A stretch of DNA of 47,634 nucleotides. Origin: an uncultured Hungatella sp. Its GTDB lineage: Bacteria; Bacillota; Clostridia; Lachnospirales; Lachnospiraceae. Below, piece after piece: positions 22,793-31,441 of the stretch. The notes beneath the pieces are model-generated. The model ran no database searches, was not told the origin of the DNA, and was given only the letters and a program-made list of their open reading frames with translations. The DNA lies in assembly GCA_910579515.1 (NCBI GenBank), contig CAJTUV010000027.1, positions 1 through 47,634 on the forward strand, read 5' to 3'. A program made the translations under genes and the position numbers. Each line of letters opens with the position of its first letter. Position 1 is the first letter of the stretch.

Positions 22793-22812
22793 CTTTCTCC
22801 TCCTATTATCTT

Positions 22813-24138
22813 TTACCAGTCTTCGTCCTCATCATCACTGCTTCCGCCTTCGGACATCTGCTGCTCTTGAGCCAGATTCATCTTGTCAATCCGCCTGATG
22901 AAAGGCAGATACACAAAGAAGGATATAAGAAAGATCACAACCTGCAATAAAGCGCTTCTCCATCCTCCCACTAAAAATCCTGAGATAATAGGCGGACAGG
23001 TCCATGGAACCTGAGTCGCACCATACAGAGGGCATATTCCAAAGTAAAGAGCAAAATACTGAATCACACAGGAAATCAAAGGCATAGCCACAAATGGCAC
23101 CGCAATCATAGGGTTCATAACAATGGGAATACCAAATAAAATCGGCTCATTGATGCCAAACAGAGCCGGAACTGCCTCCACTTTTCCAAGAGTCTTAAGC
23201 TGCTTGGACTTTGCAAACAGTACCAAATAGATTACCAGTCCGATGGTGATGCCTGCGCCTGTCACATTAATATACTGATCATAAAACTGCTGTGTCACAA
23301 TGTGGCCGCCATTGGCAACCGTAAGTTCCAGACCACTGTCCAGAATCGCCTGATTTGCAAGGCTGTTAGCCTGCAAAAGGCCACTCATGATTCCGCCCAC
23401 AACGGTTGAACCATGGACGCCGAAAATCCACAGAAACGGTCCTGCAAAGCACATGAGAAGAGCTCCGCCTAGAGAGTCTGTCATACCCTGTAAAGGAGTT
23501 TGAATCACTCGATAGATAGCTTCCATCAAAGTTGTGTGGAATCCCAGCGCACAGATTCCATGAATAATCGTGGCTCCGGTAATAATCGCCATAGCCGGAA
23601 GCAGAGCAGAGAAGGAATTGGCTACGCCTTCCGGAACGCCAGCCGGCATCTTGATTCGGATTTTCTTCTTCAAAAACCAACAATAGATTGCCGGGACTAC
23701 CAGCCCCATGATGATGGCTCCGATCATTCCCTGACCAGCTGTCCAAGTCTTATTGATGATTCCCCCTACCACTTCCCCACTCTCTGTTGTGATGGAGGAT
23801 GGCATAAACAGCAAAAAGGTTGACAGAGCAATCATAGCGCCGCTCAAAGGCTCCTGCCCCTCTAATTTTACATAAGTGTAGCTAATTCCAATGACTGCGA
23901 TCATAGCGCTAATATTAAACGTAGCGCCATAAGCCTGATCCAAAATCACCTTGATTCCTGAAGCCTCTAATGCATCTGTCACAGCCTTCACAGGAAAGTT
24001 GGAGAGAATTAAAAAGATAGAACCTACAATCAGAAGCGGCATGGAGTAAACCATACCATTTTTTATAGACTGGACTCCTTTGGTATTAATAAACTTCATA
24101 ATCCCTGGAAGCACCTTTTCATTGAAAAACTGTTTCAT
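22813..24138 (-). CDS. PTS lactose/cellobiose-family IIC permease
   Basis: 441 residues with about ten hydrophobic segments (e.g. MPLLIVGSIFLILSN near 33 and MIALSTFLLFMP near 102). A GINEPILFGIPIVMNP motif near 338-353 is characteristic of the lactose/cellobiose family. The C-terminal tail is acidic and hydrophilic (SEGGSSDDEDEDW). Transports the sugar while it is phosphorylated by IIB. Ribosome site AAAAGGGG. Confidence 0.93.
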   Translation of the reverse strand: MKQFFNEKVLPGIMKFINTKGVQSIKNGMVYSMPLLIVGSIFLILSNFPVKAVTDALEASGIKVILDQAYGATFNISAMIAVIGISYTYVKLEGQEPLSGAMIALSTFLLFMPSSITTESGEVVGGIINKTWTAGQGMIGAIIMGLVVPAIYCWFLKKKIRIKMPAGVPEGVANSFSALLPAMAIITGATIIHGICALGFHTTLMEAIYRVIQTPLQGMTDSLGGALLMCFAGPFLWIFGVHGSTVVGGIMSGLLQANSLANQAILDSGLELTVANGGHIVTQQFYDQYINVTGAGITIGLVIYLVLFAKSKQLKTLGKVEAVPALFGINEPILFGIPIVMNPMIAVPFVAMPLISCVIQYFALYFGICPLYGATQVPWTCPPIISGFLVGGWRSALLQVVIFLISFFVYLPFIRRIDKMNLAQEQQMSEGGSSDDEDEDW

Positions 24139-24159
24139 CTTTTTTGGCCCCTTTTATTT

Positions 24160-24465
24160 TTACTTTTTCGCAAGCTTATAAGCAAATTTTAACACATTCA
24201 TACCATTGCACATTCCATAGTCCTGCATAGGAATCACATCTACCGGAACTCCTTTTGGCTCACAGATCTGTTTTGCTCTTGCGAGCTGGAAACCTACCTG
24301 AGGTCCTAAAAGGGCCACGTCCACTCCGTCAAGCATACGTTCCATCTCAGAAAACGGGTAAGCCGCAATATCTGCGTCCTTTCCCTTTTCTTTTGCTGCC
24401 TCCTGCATCTTCTTTACCAATACGCTTGTTGACATACCTGCCGCACAAAATAAACGAATAACCAC
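24160..24465 (-). CDS. PTS lactose/cellobiose-family IIB component
   Basis: 101 residues, GTG start at 24465 after AAAAGGAGGAAAG. The phospho-cysteine is Cys7 in IRLFCAAGMSTS, and VALLGPQVGFQ is the second family motif. First gene of the operon IIB-IIC-IIA-GH1. Substrate most likely a beta-glucoside disaccharide, judged from GH1. Confidence 0.93.
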   Translation of the reverse strand: MVIRLFCAAGMSTSVLVKKMQEAAKEKGKDADIAAYPFSEMERMLDGVDVALLGPQVGFQLARAKQICEPKGVPVDVIPMQDYGMCNGMNVLKFAYKLAKK

Positions 24466-24494
24466 GTTTCTTTCCTCCTTTTTTTGATGAGCTT

Positions 24495-24524
24495 AGTATA
24501 ACAGACTCCCATTCCCCCTGTCAT
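24495..24524 (-). promoter_or_regulatory. Promoter of the PTS operon
   Basis: ATGACA (24524-24519), 18-nt spacer, TATACT (24500-24495), 30 nt before the IIB GTG. No obvious CcpA box seen nearby. Confidence 0.6.
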
Positions 24525-24575
24525 CCCTTTGGAGGCCGAAAGAAACTGGTTCCCTTTGAATATAATTTGTCACAA

Positions 24576-24622
24576 ATAAAAAACAGTGCATTTCCTTTTC
24601 TTGTGAAATATGCACTGTTTTT
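24576..24622 (-). terminator. Terminator of the RpiR gene (bidirectional form)
   Basis: AAACAGTGCAT (24581-24591) pairs perfectly with ATGCACTGTTT (24610-24620), with A/T tracts on both sides. Confidence 0.85.
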
Positions 24623-24685
24623 ACTAATATTATTTGGTAGTTGTATCTATATTTTTTTCATTCTGTCTTTTTTGTTTTTTCGCTC

Positions 24686-25438
24686 TTATTCATTCAAAAT
24701 ATCCTCTGCAGAATTATGAATTCTTCTCAGCTGCCTTCCCAAAGATTCTAATATAAAAGCCACTGCAATCTGAGAAGTGATGTCATAATCTCCATGAGTC
24801 TTATACGCAGGAAGATAGTAATTGATAGTACAATCTCCCATCTTCGCAATGGAGCAGTTGGCTTTATTGGTGATGGAAATCAGGGGGCAGCCTCTTCTCT
24901 TTAAGCGCTCCGCCAAGGTTATAGTCTGTTCCGTTTCTCCTGACACCGAGAGAGCCACAGCCACCGTATTCTCATTTTTTCCACGAAAGACAGGGGTAAA
25001 TGGGTCCCCAATCGCAAAAGAAAGCCATCCCACATTATTAAAATATCTGGCTCCATACTGTCCCATAATCGCCGAGCTGCCTACCCCTACAAAAATAATG
25101 GAGGTAGATTTCACAAGAAGCTCCAGAGCTGCCTTTATGTTTTCCTGAAATGCCTTTGTCTGGGCGCGCTGAAAAAAGTCCTTCAGCACCTCAATATCCA
25201 TATCCAGCCTGGACGTTTCCTGGCTTGCCATCTCCTGCTTCAGCTTTAGCCGAAACTCTGAATACCCTTCACAGCCTGCCTTTTTGCAAAACCGAAGGAT
25301 CGTGGTTGTGGACACATGAACCGCATCAGCCAGCTCTCTGACCTTCATACGAATCACCTGCTCCTCATTCTGCACAATGTAATTGTATACATCCATTTCC
25401 AGTTGATTAAAAGATTTTACAATCTCGTGTGTAAACAT
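24686..25438 (-). CDS. RpiR/MurR family transcriptional regulator
   Basis: 250 residues, ATG 25438 after AGGGGGTGG. HTH_6 domain (1-75) with recognition helix in VHVSTTTILRFCKKAGCEGYSEFR, then a SIS domain (about 105-235: IIFVGVGSSAIMGQYGARYF, and VALSVSGETEQTI). SIS domains bind phosphosugars, so it probably controls the PTS operon immediately downstream in response to the imported 6-phospho sugar. Separated from both neighbours by terminators. Confidence 0.85.
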   Translation of the reverse strand: MFTHEIVKSFNQLEMDVYNYIVQNEEQVIRMKVRELADAVHVSTTTILRFCKKAGCEGYSEFRLKLKQEMASQETSRLDMDIEVLKDFFQRAQTKAFQENIKAALELLVKSTSIIFVGVGSSAIMGQYGARYFNNVGWLSFAIGDPFTPVFRGKNENTVAVALSVSGETEQTITLAERLKRRGCPLISITNKANCSIAKMGDCTINYYLPAYKTHGDYDITSQIAVAFILESLGRQLRRIHNSAEDILNE

Positions 25439-25464
25439 GTTCCACCCCCTGTCTGCGCGTTTGC

Positions 25465-25508
25465 GAAAAAAGAGAAGTCCCTGGCCGCTCCAGGGATACT
25501 TCTCTTTC
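25465..25508 (-). terminator. Terminator of the mgl operon
   Basis: AGAGAAGT...CCCTGG with CCAGGG...ACTTCTCT around a 5-nt loop; leftward U-tract TTTTTT at 25470-25465. Confidence 0.85.
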
Positions 25509-25521
25509 TATCCGCCTTTTT

Positions 25522-26505
25522 TTACTTCTTCTGCAAATACTTTCTAAGGTCAAGGGCAACTGCAACCACAATAACAAGACCTTGTGCAATATAAGTGTAG
25601 GCTGGGTCCACACGAAGGAACTGAAGACAAATCTTCAAAATCTCAAATACCAGAACGCCTACCAAAATGCCGCCGACTCGTCCCACACCACCATTTGCGG
25701 ATACGCCTCCGATGGTACATGCAGCGATTGCTTCCAGCTCGTAGCCCATACCAGTTGCTGTAGAAGCGCCGCCTGCCTTTGCGCCTACCAGGAATCCTGC
25801 CAACGCGTACATACAGCCTGCCAGAACATAGATCCGAATCAAAGAAGCGCGAACATTCACACCTGCTACCTGAGCCGCATTCTCATTTCCGCCGATGGCA
25901 TACATATACTTTCCATGGCGGGTTTTATTATAGAGAAACAGGAAGTAGATACCCACAACCACTGCGAAAATCATCAAATAGGGAATCGGTCCAAGGGAAC
26001 CGCTTGCCACAGTCAGATAACTTTTCTTGTAACCGCCCATAGGCTGATTATTGGTAATCAGAGAGCAAAGACCATAAATAATGGTCTGCATACCCAGAGT
26101 CGCAATAAACGGAGGAACCTTAAGAACAGAAATTACAACGCCATTAACTGCGCCAAAGCAGCCCATAATTGCCATAACGATAATCAATGCCACCGGCCAT
26201 GGAATATCCGGCATCCATGGAAACATACGTGCCGAATAGTCCAGGCTCTGCAACATCATAGCAGAAAGACAGGCGGCCAGACCCACCGCACGTCCTGCAG
26301 AAAGATCAGTACCTTTGGTAATCAGACAGCCTGACACGCCGCAGGCAATGATAAATCTGGGAGAAACATTAACCACCAGATTTTTAAAATTAGTTGGTGT
26401 AAAGAAATTCTTCGTCGTACATCCGGTCAGGATAGCCAGCAGTACGATTAAAATAATAATCGCATTATTGGACATGAACTTTTTTAAATCGAATGTTTTT
26501 TGCAT
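25522..26505 (-). CDS. mglC: Sugar ABC transporter permease (MglC/RbsC family)
   Basis: 327 residues with eight to ten membrane helices. The family motifs GTDLSAGRAVGLAACLS (an LSVG-like region near 65-80), PPFIATLGM and IYAIGGNENAAQVAGVNV are all present. It forms the channel for galactose/methylgalactoside- or ribose-type sugars with the ATPase and binding protein encoded upstream. Starts 18 nt after the ATPase gene. Confidence 0.88.
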   Translation of the reverse strand: MQKTFDLKKFMSNNAIIILIVLLAILTGCTTKNFFTPTNFKNLVVNVSPRFIIACGVSGCLITKGTDLSAGRAVGLAACLSAMMLQSLDYSARMFPWMPDIPWPVALIIVMAIMGCFGAVNGVVISVLKVPPFIATLGMQTIIYGLCSLITNNQPMGGYKKSYLTVASGSLGPIPYLMIFAVVVGIYFLFLYNKTRHGKYMYAIGGNENAAQVAGVNVRASLIRIYVLAGCMYALAGFLVGAKAGGASTATGMGYELEAIAACTIGGVSANGGVGRVGGILVGVLVFEILKICLQFLRVDPAYTYIAQGLVIVVAVALDLRKYLQKK

Positions 26506-26522
26506 GGTAAAATTCTCCCTCC

Positions 26523-28031
26523 TTATTCAAACTGGGTTGCCAAAGCCATAATATTTTCCTGATTTGCCTTATCGCCGTCAATAAATCCGGTCACTCTGCC
26601 GTCGCACATTACCATGATGCGGTCTGACATTCCGATAAGCTCGCTCATTTCAGAAGAAATCATGATAATGCTCTTGCCCTGCTTCGCCATCTCGGCAATG
26701 ATACAGTAAATCTCATACTTAGCGCCTACGTCGATACCACGGGTAGGCTCATCCATAATAAAGATATCTGGATTGTTTGCCAACCAGCGGCTGATCAAAA
26801 CCTTCTGCTGATTGCCGCCGGAGAGAGACTGAATCTGCGTCTTGGAAGACGGAGTCTTAATGGAAAGCTTTGCCACATTTTCCTGGACCAAATTCTCAAT
26901 CTTAGCGTCGTCTAACATAACTCCGCCAATTAAGTATTGATTCAAAGAGGCAATGGAAACATTATCTGCAATAGACAGAACCCCTAAAATTCCTGTAGCC
27001 CGGCGATCCTCGGTCAACATGGCAATTCCATTGTTAATGGCGTCCTTAGGCTGATTAATTTTAAGCTCCTGGCCCTTATAAGTAATTTTACCTGTCGTAT
27101 GATCTCTAAGTCCAAACAGCCCCTCCATGAGCTCTGTACGTTGGGCTCCTACAAGACCTGCCACCCCTAAAATTTCACCCCTGCGAAGCTGGAAGGAGGC
27201 GTGACGGAAACTTTTTGGATTGATGGAAGTAAAATCCTCTACCTCAAATACCACTTCCTCCGGCCTGTTCTCCCGTTTCGGATATAATTCAGAAAGTTCA
27301 CGCCCTACCATCTTTGTGATAATAAAATCCGTAGTCAATCCTTTTGCAGACCAGGTGCCTATGTACTGACCATCTCTCATGATCGTTACTTCATCGCTGA
27401 TTCGAAGAATCTCATCCATCTTATGACTGATATAGACGATAGAAACTCCCTTGGCTCGCAGCTCGTTGATAATGGTGAACAGAGCTTCTACTTCAGCCGC
27501 CGTCAGAGAGGATGTAGGCTCATCCAAGATAAGCACCTTACAATCTGCAGAAACCGCCTTTGCAATCTCTACAAGCTGCATTTGAGACACGGAAAGACTG
27601 CCCAGTTTTGCTTTAGGCTCAAAATTGAGATGAACCTCCTTCAGCACTCTGGCAGCATCTTCATACATCTTATTATGGTCGATTACCGTGACCGGACCAA
27701 CCTTTTTTGTAGGATAACGACCCACATAAATATTCTCACCAATGCTTCTTTCGGGAATGGGCTGCAGTTCCTGATGTACCATGGCAATTCCACGATTTAA
27801 GGCATCTAACGGCCCCTTAATCTGAACCCGCTCTCCCTCATAAATCACCTCACCCTCATCCATGTGGTAGATACCAAACATACATTTCATCAGGGTGGAC
27901 TTTCCGGCGCCGTTCTCCCCCATAAGAGCGTGAACCGTGCCCGGCCGCAGTTTTAGCTGGGCCCCATCCAGTGCTTTGACGCCCGGAAATGTCTTTACGA
28001 CATTTTGCATTTCCAAACGATACTCTGACAA
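26523..28031 (-). CDS. mglA: Sugar ABC transporter ATPase, duplicated (MglA family)
   Basis: 502 residues; TTG 28031 is chosen because AAAGGGGG lies 8 nt upstream, whereas the ATG at 28052 precedes that site. First ABC domain: GENGAGKST, LSVSQMQLVEIAKA, VLILDEPTSSL. Second: degenerate GLVGAQRTELMEGLFG, SLSGGNQQKVLISRWL and FIMDEPTRGIDVGAK. This tandem, with a degenerate second Walker A, is typical of MglA/RbsA/AraG. Energises sugar import. Confidence 0.92.
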   Translation of the reverse strand: MSEYRLEMQNVVKTFPGVKALDGAQLKLRPGTVHALMGENGAGKSTLMKCMFGIYHMDEGEVIYEGERVQIKGPLDALNRGIAMVHQELQPIPERSIGENIYVGRYPTKKVGPVTVIDHNKMYEDAARVLKEVHLNFEPKAKLGSLSVSQMQLVEIAKAVSADCKVLILDEPTSSLTAAEVEALFTIINELRAKGVSIVYISHKMDEILRISDEVTIMRDGQYIGTWSAKGLTTDFIITKMVGRELSELYPKRENRPEEVVFEVEDFTSINPKSFRHASFQLRRGEILGVAGLVGAQRTELMEGLFGLRDHTTGKITYKGQELKINQPKDAINNGIAMLTEDRRATGILGVLSIADNVSIASLNQYLIGGVMLDDAKIENLVQENVAKLSIKTPSSKTQIQSLSGGNQQKVLISRWLANNPDIFIMDEPTRGIDVGAKYEIYCIIAEMAKQGKSIIMISSEMSELIGMSDRIMVMCDGRVTGFIDGDKANQENIMALATQFE

Positions 28032-28100
28032 TTTGCAAACCCCCTTTATCATTTTCTAAAATCCCATACCTGAGTACCTGATCCCAGTTACGGGTTAAAA

Positions 28101-28132
28101 AGAAGTGCATGCGCTAATGCACACGCACTTCT
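28101..28132 (-). terminator. Intercistronic hairpin between mglB and mglA
   Basis: AGAAGTGC (28101-28108) pairs with GCACTTCT (28125-28132); leftward TTTTTAA follows. Partial termination here would give more binding protein than transporter, a common arrangement. Confidence 0.65.
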
Positions 28133-28171
28133 TCATCATTTACCTGTTCTGATTGTTGTCAGTCAATCTGA

Positions 28172-29266
28172 TTACTGGAAGTCGCCTACGTTCTCTGGAG
28201 TAACCTTTACATAGTCAACATAGATAGACTGCTCGCCTGCTGCGAAGGTTGTGCCGTCCAACAAGGACTCCATAGCCTCAACTGCACCTGCTGCCTGTCC
28301 GTTTGCGTCGTTCAATACAGTACCAGTCATATTTCCATTAGCAACCTCATTCAGAGCTGCGTCCAAAGCATCAACACCTACCAAATAGATGTCTTTGTTT
28401 ACAGTACGGCCTGCTGCCTGAATTGCCTGCAATGCGCCGATTGCCATATCATCGTTGTTACAGAAAATAACTTCAATCTCATCGCCGAATTTTGCCAAGT
28501 CGTTCTGTGCAATCTCCTGCCCCTTGTTACGATCCCAGTCGCCGCGCTGTAAGTCAAGCTCTTCTACTTCCATACCTGCGTCAGTCAACGCCTTTACGGA
28601 GAACTCTGTACGATACTGTGCATCTACGTTCTCTGGATCACCCTGAATCATGATATAGGAAACCTTGCCGTCGCCGTTGATGTCGCCCTTGTTCTCGGTA
28701 TCCAGAATCAGTTCACCCTGCATCGTACCGGACTGACGTGCATCACATCCAACATAAACCAGCTTATCATATGCGCTCATCTGTTCTGCAGTAGGCTCAC
28801 GGTTAATCAAAACTGTAGGAATATCTGCATCCTTTACAGTAGCAATAATCTGATCCGCTGCGGAAGTCATAACCGGGTTAATAATCAGAGCGTCCACTTC
28901 CTGAGCGATAAAGTTATTAATCTGGTTGTTCTGCTCAGCCTGGTCATTCTTTCCATCCATAACGGTTACTGTATATCCTTTGCTCTCCAGAATATCCTGT
29001 AATGCGTTACGATAGGTGGTCATGAATGCATCGTCGAACTTGTAGATACATACGCCAATATTGCCGCCTTCTCCTGCGCCTTTTGCCTCTGTCTCTTCTA
29101 CTGTCTCCTTAGCTGCCTCTGTTGCCGCCTCTGTAGTAGCTGCCTCTGTTACTGCCTGTGTAGCCGCTGTGGTCTCTTGTGTGGAAGAACCGCCGCCACA
29201 TGCTGTCATGGAAAACACCATCATGGATGCCATTGCCATAGCGGTTACTTTTCTTGATAATCTCAT
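28172..29266 (-). CDS. mglB: Galactose/glucose-type sugar-binding lipoprotein
   Basis: 364 residues. Lipoprotein signal ending in MVFSMTACGGG (Cys near residue 23), then a long Thr/Glu/Ala linker (to about 66). A periplasmic-binding fold starts at IGVCIYKFDDAFMTTYRNAL. DINGDGKVSY matches the calcium-binding loop of the E. coli galactose-binding protein, and INPVM, VYVGCDAR and FCNNDDMAIGAL are family motifs. Delivers the sugar to MglA/C and probably also signals through the YesM-type kinase. Ribosome site GGGAGG. Confidence 0.9.
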   Translation of the reverse strand: MRLSRKVTAMAMASMMVFSMTACGGGSSTQETTAATQAVTEAATTEAATEAAKETVEETEAKGAGEGGNIGVCIYKFDDAFMTTYRNALQDILESKGYTVTVMDGKNDQAEQNNQINNFIAQEVDALIINPVMTSAADQIIATVKDADIPTVLINREPTAEQMSAYDKLVYVGCDARQSGTMQGELILDTENKGDINGDGKVSYIMIQGDPENVDAQYRTEFSVKALTDAGMEVEELDLQRGDWDRNKGQEIAQNDLAKFGDEIEVIFCNNDDMAIGALQAIQAAGRTVNKDIYLVGVDALDAALNEVANGNMTGTVLNDANGQAAGAVEAMESLLDGTTFAAGEQSIYVDYVKVTPENVGDFQ

Positions 29267-29323
29267 CGTTCTAAAATCCTCCCGTTATTCTGCTCATTTT
29301 GAGCGATTTTGTCAGTCTTTGCC

Positions 29324-29340
29324 ATGGTATCACATACCAT
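29324..29340. promoter_or_regulatory. Palindrome in the mglB leader
   Basis: ATGGTAT-CAC-ATACCAT, perfect 7-bp arms, about 25-40 nt downstream of the predicted mglB transcription start. Likely an operator for a LacI-family protein or the YesN-type regulator, or an mRNA hairpin. A second small dyad GCTC-N5-GAGC lies at 29292-29304. Confidence 0.45.
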
Positions 29341-29370
29341 TTTTGTATACTATGACAAGCTGATACTGAC

Positions 29371-29399
29371 ATTATAGAGGATTTTTTGAATATTTTCAA
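29371..29399 (-). promoter_or_regulatory. Promoter of mglB
   Basis: TTGAAA (29399-29394), 17-nt spacer, consensus TATAAT (29376-29371). Confidence 0.85.
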
Positions 29400-29417
29400 T
29401 AAGAATTTCTTCGATTT

Positions 29418-30452
29418 TTATTGAAATTCTTTGTTTAGCTGCTCCGATTCTCCAATTAAAATTTCCTGAGGAGTCCAAAAATAAACTCCATCTGTCAACG
29501 GATATTCCTCTGACGGTTCTTTTCCCATAGCACAGCTTGCCGCCAGTTCTATAACTGCGCTGGCGTAAAGCTCCTTGTTGGCTGAAACCGTTCCCAGAAG
29601 CTTCCCGCTCTCCAATGCTTCTAATCCTGGAGTGGTCCCGTCGATTCCAATGACATTGACATTGGTAATCCTTTCCCTGTCCAGAGCGTCGATCGCTCCC
29701 AGGGCCATATCATCGTTGTTGCTCACTACCAGTTCAATGGTTCCCGGATATGCCGAAAGCCATTGCTCCATCAATGCAGAAGCCTGACTCCGCTCCCAGT
29801 TGGCAATTCCGCCGGTAATTTTTTCAATGGGAACGCCTCCGTTTTTTAAAGTCTGGATTGACCACTCTGTCCGAATCAGGGAATCCTGATGACTGCTTTC
29901 TCCTTCTAAAAGGACATAACTGACCACTCCGTCGCCATTCAAATCCACCTTTTCCGGGTGCTTTTTGTATAAATCCACCACCATCTGTCCCTGTAATACC
30001 GCAGTCTCTTTTGCATCCACCCCAATATAATACAACTGATCCCATCGGTTCATATCTTCTTCTACAGGCTGCCTATTAAAAAAGACCACCGGTACTCCTG
30101 CAGTCATCGCCTGATCAATGATGACAGACGCATCCATTCGGTCTACAGGGTTGATACACAACACATCGCAGCCTAGTGAAATAAAACGTTCCACCTGATT
30201 GTTCTGAGTATTCTGACTTCCCTTGGCGTCCTGAATATCCAGAGTTACTTTGATATGATTCTCCCGCTCGTACTCTTTGGCTTTCTCTTCTACCACGCTT
30301 CTAAGATTATTAATAAACGTATCGTCTCCCCTGTATAAACTGATTCCGATACGGATTGACGTCCTTTGCGTTTCTCTCTGAGTTCCTGTGCACCCTGCAA
30401 GGCATATGCACAGCCCTGCCAAAAGCAGGATCTTCTTTCCTGATACTTTCAT
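29418..30452 (-). CDS. Second MglB-like sugar-binding lipoprotein (sensor module)
   Basis: 344 residues; ATG 30452 follows GGAGG, and the GTG at 30467 is less likely. Lipobox LAGC at about residue 20. Same fold and calcium loop (DLNGDGVVSY) as MglB, with NPVDRMDAS, YIGVDAKET and VSNNDDMALGAID. It is encoded in the regulatory operon after the kinase and a third binding protein, not with the transporter. That suggests presentation of sugar to the kinase. Overlaps or abuts the preceding gene. Confidence 0.82.
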   Translation of the reverse strand: MKVSGKKILLLAGLCICLAGCTGTQRETQRTSIRIGISLYRGDDTFINNLRSVVEEKAKEYERENHIKVTLDIQDAKGSQNTQNNQVERFISLGCDVLCINPVDRMDASVIIDQAMTAGVPVVFFNRQPVEEDMNRWDQLYYIGVDAKETAVLQGQMVVDLYKKHPEKVDLNGDGVVSYVLLEGESSHQDSLIRTEWSIQTLKNGGVPIEKITGGIANWERSQASALMEQWLSAYPGTIELVVSNNDDMALGAIDALDRERITNVNVIGIDGTTPGLEALESGKLLGTVSANKELYASAVIELAASCAMGKEPSEEYPLTDGVYFWTPQEILIGESEQLNKEFQ

Positions 30453-30463
30453 GTTTGCCTCCG

Positions 30464-31441
30464 TCACTCTATCGGGAACAGCAGCTTTTCATAAACCGGA
30501 TCCCGCAGACTTTCTTTGTCAATATAAACAGAATCTATGGCAACTACCTTTTTTTCCGCCCCCTTCTCCGCCGCTTCTACAGCCATACTCACACTAAGAT
30601 ATCCTATGCTGAATTCATCTGTCACACAGATTCCTTTCACCAATCCTCTGTCCAGATAGTTGAGAATGGGTATCGTACTTCCTCTTCCATAGAGTCCCCA
30701 TATTCGTTTGGAAAGTGTAGGACTGTCTGCCAAAAGCTCCGCCGCTTCCGCCAGGATTTCCGGACTTTCCGCCAAGATCGCAACCTGACCTCCTGTCCAG
30801 TTTTCCAGGCCCTCCATAAAAATTCTGATTTCTTGTTCTCCCGCCGTCTCCACAATCTGAAAGCTGCTTTTGCTGTTTCCAAATGCTTCAAAAGCCCCCT
30901 CTAAAAAAAGACGGCTTCTAATACTATGCATTTGAGAATCAGCAAGAGCCAGAACAGGGCAATTTTCCGGCATGTCCTCTATCATTTTCTGAGCCAGGAG
31001 CTCCCCCATCTGTTTATAGTCAACCATAATATTTTTCGTCACACTTTCTCCTGCCTCGCCAGCCCCCAAAAGCACAAACGGAATGGTCACCTGATTTTTC
31101 GTCAATGCGTTCATGACTTGCTCTCCGTCAGCCGGCGCCACAATCAACGCATCTGCGCCGTCCTGCTGCTCACGGTCAATTAATTCCATTTGTTCCTCTG
31201 CATTTAGCTTTTCATACAAGGTAATAAATCGGACATCTGCATTAAACTCCATAGCCGCCTGGTCCATCCCTTTACGAAAATTACCATAATTGTCGTCCCT
31301 TGCCTCCTCAATGATTACAGCCACCTGGTAAATCTCTTTTTCTGGCTCTCTAATGATTAAGTCTGTAGAGCACATAAGAAACAGCACGGCTAAAAATACC
31401 ACATACAAAACTACCAGCAGCTTCCCTCGTTTCCCAATCAT
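30464..31441 (-). CDS. Membrane-anchored sugar-binding-like sensor protein
   Basis: 325 residues. An uncleaved-looking N-terminal membrane anchor (LLVVLYVVFLAVLFLMCS, residues 8-25) is followed by a type I periplasmic-binding fold of the LacI/RbsB kind (VAVIIEEARDDNYGNFRKGM, ALIVAPADGEQV, ICVTDEFSIGYLS). It is translationally coupled to the kinase by an ATGA overlap. Such proteins pair with YesM-type kinases as external ligand sensors. The ligand is unknown. Confidence 0.75.
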   Translation of the reverse strand: MIGKRGKLLVVLYVVFLAVLFLMCSTDLIIREPEKEIYQVAVIIEEARDDNYGNFRKGMDQAAMEFNADVRFITLYEKLNAEEQMELIDREQQDGADALIVAPADGEQVMNALTKNQVTIPFVLLGAGEAGESVTKNIMVDYKQMGELLAQKMIEDMPENCPVLALADSQMHSIRSRLFLEGAFEAFGNSKSSFQIVETAGEQEIRIFMEGLENWTGGQVAILAESPEILAEAAELLADSPTLSKRIWGLYGRGSTIPILNYLDRGLVKGICVTDEFSIGYLSVSMAVEAAEKGAEKKVVAIDSVYIDKESLRDPVYEKLLFPIE

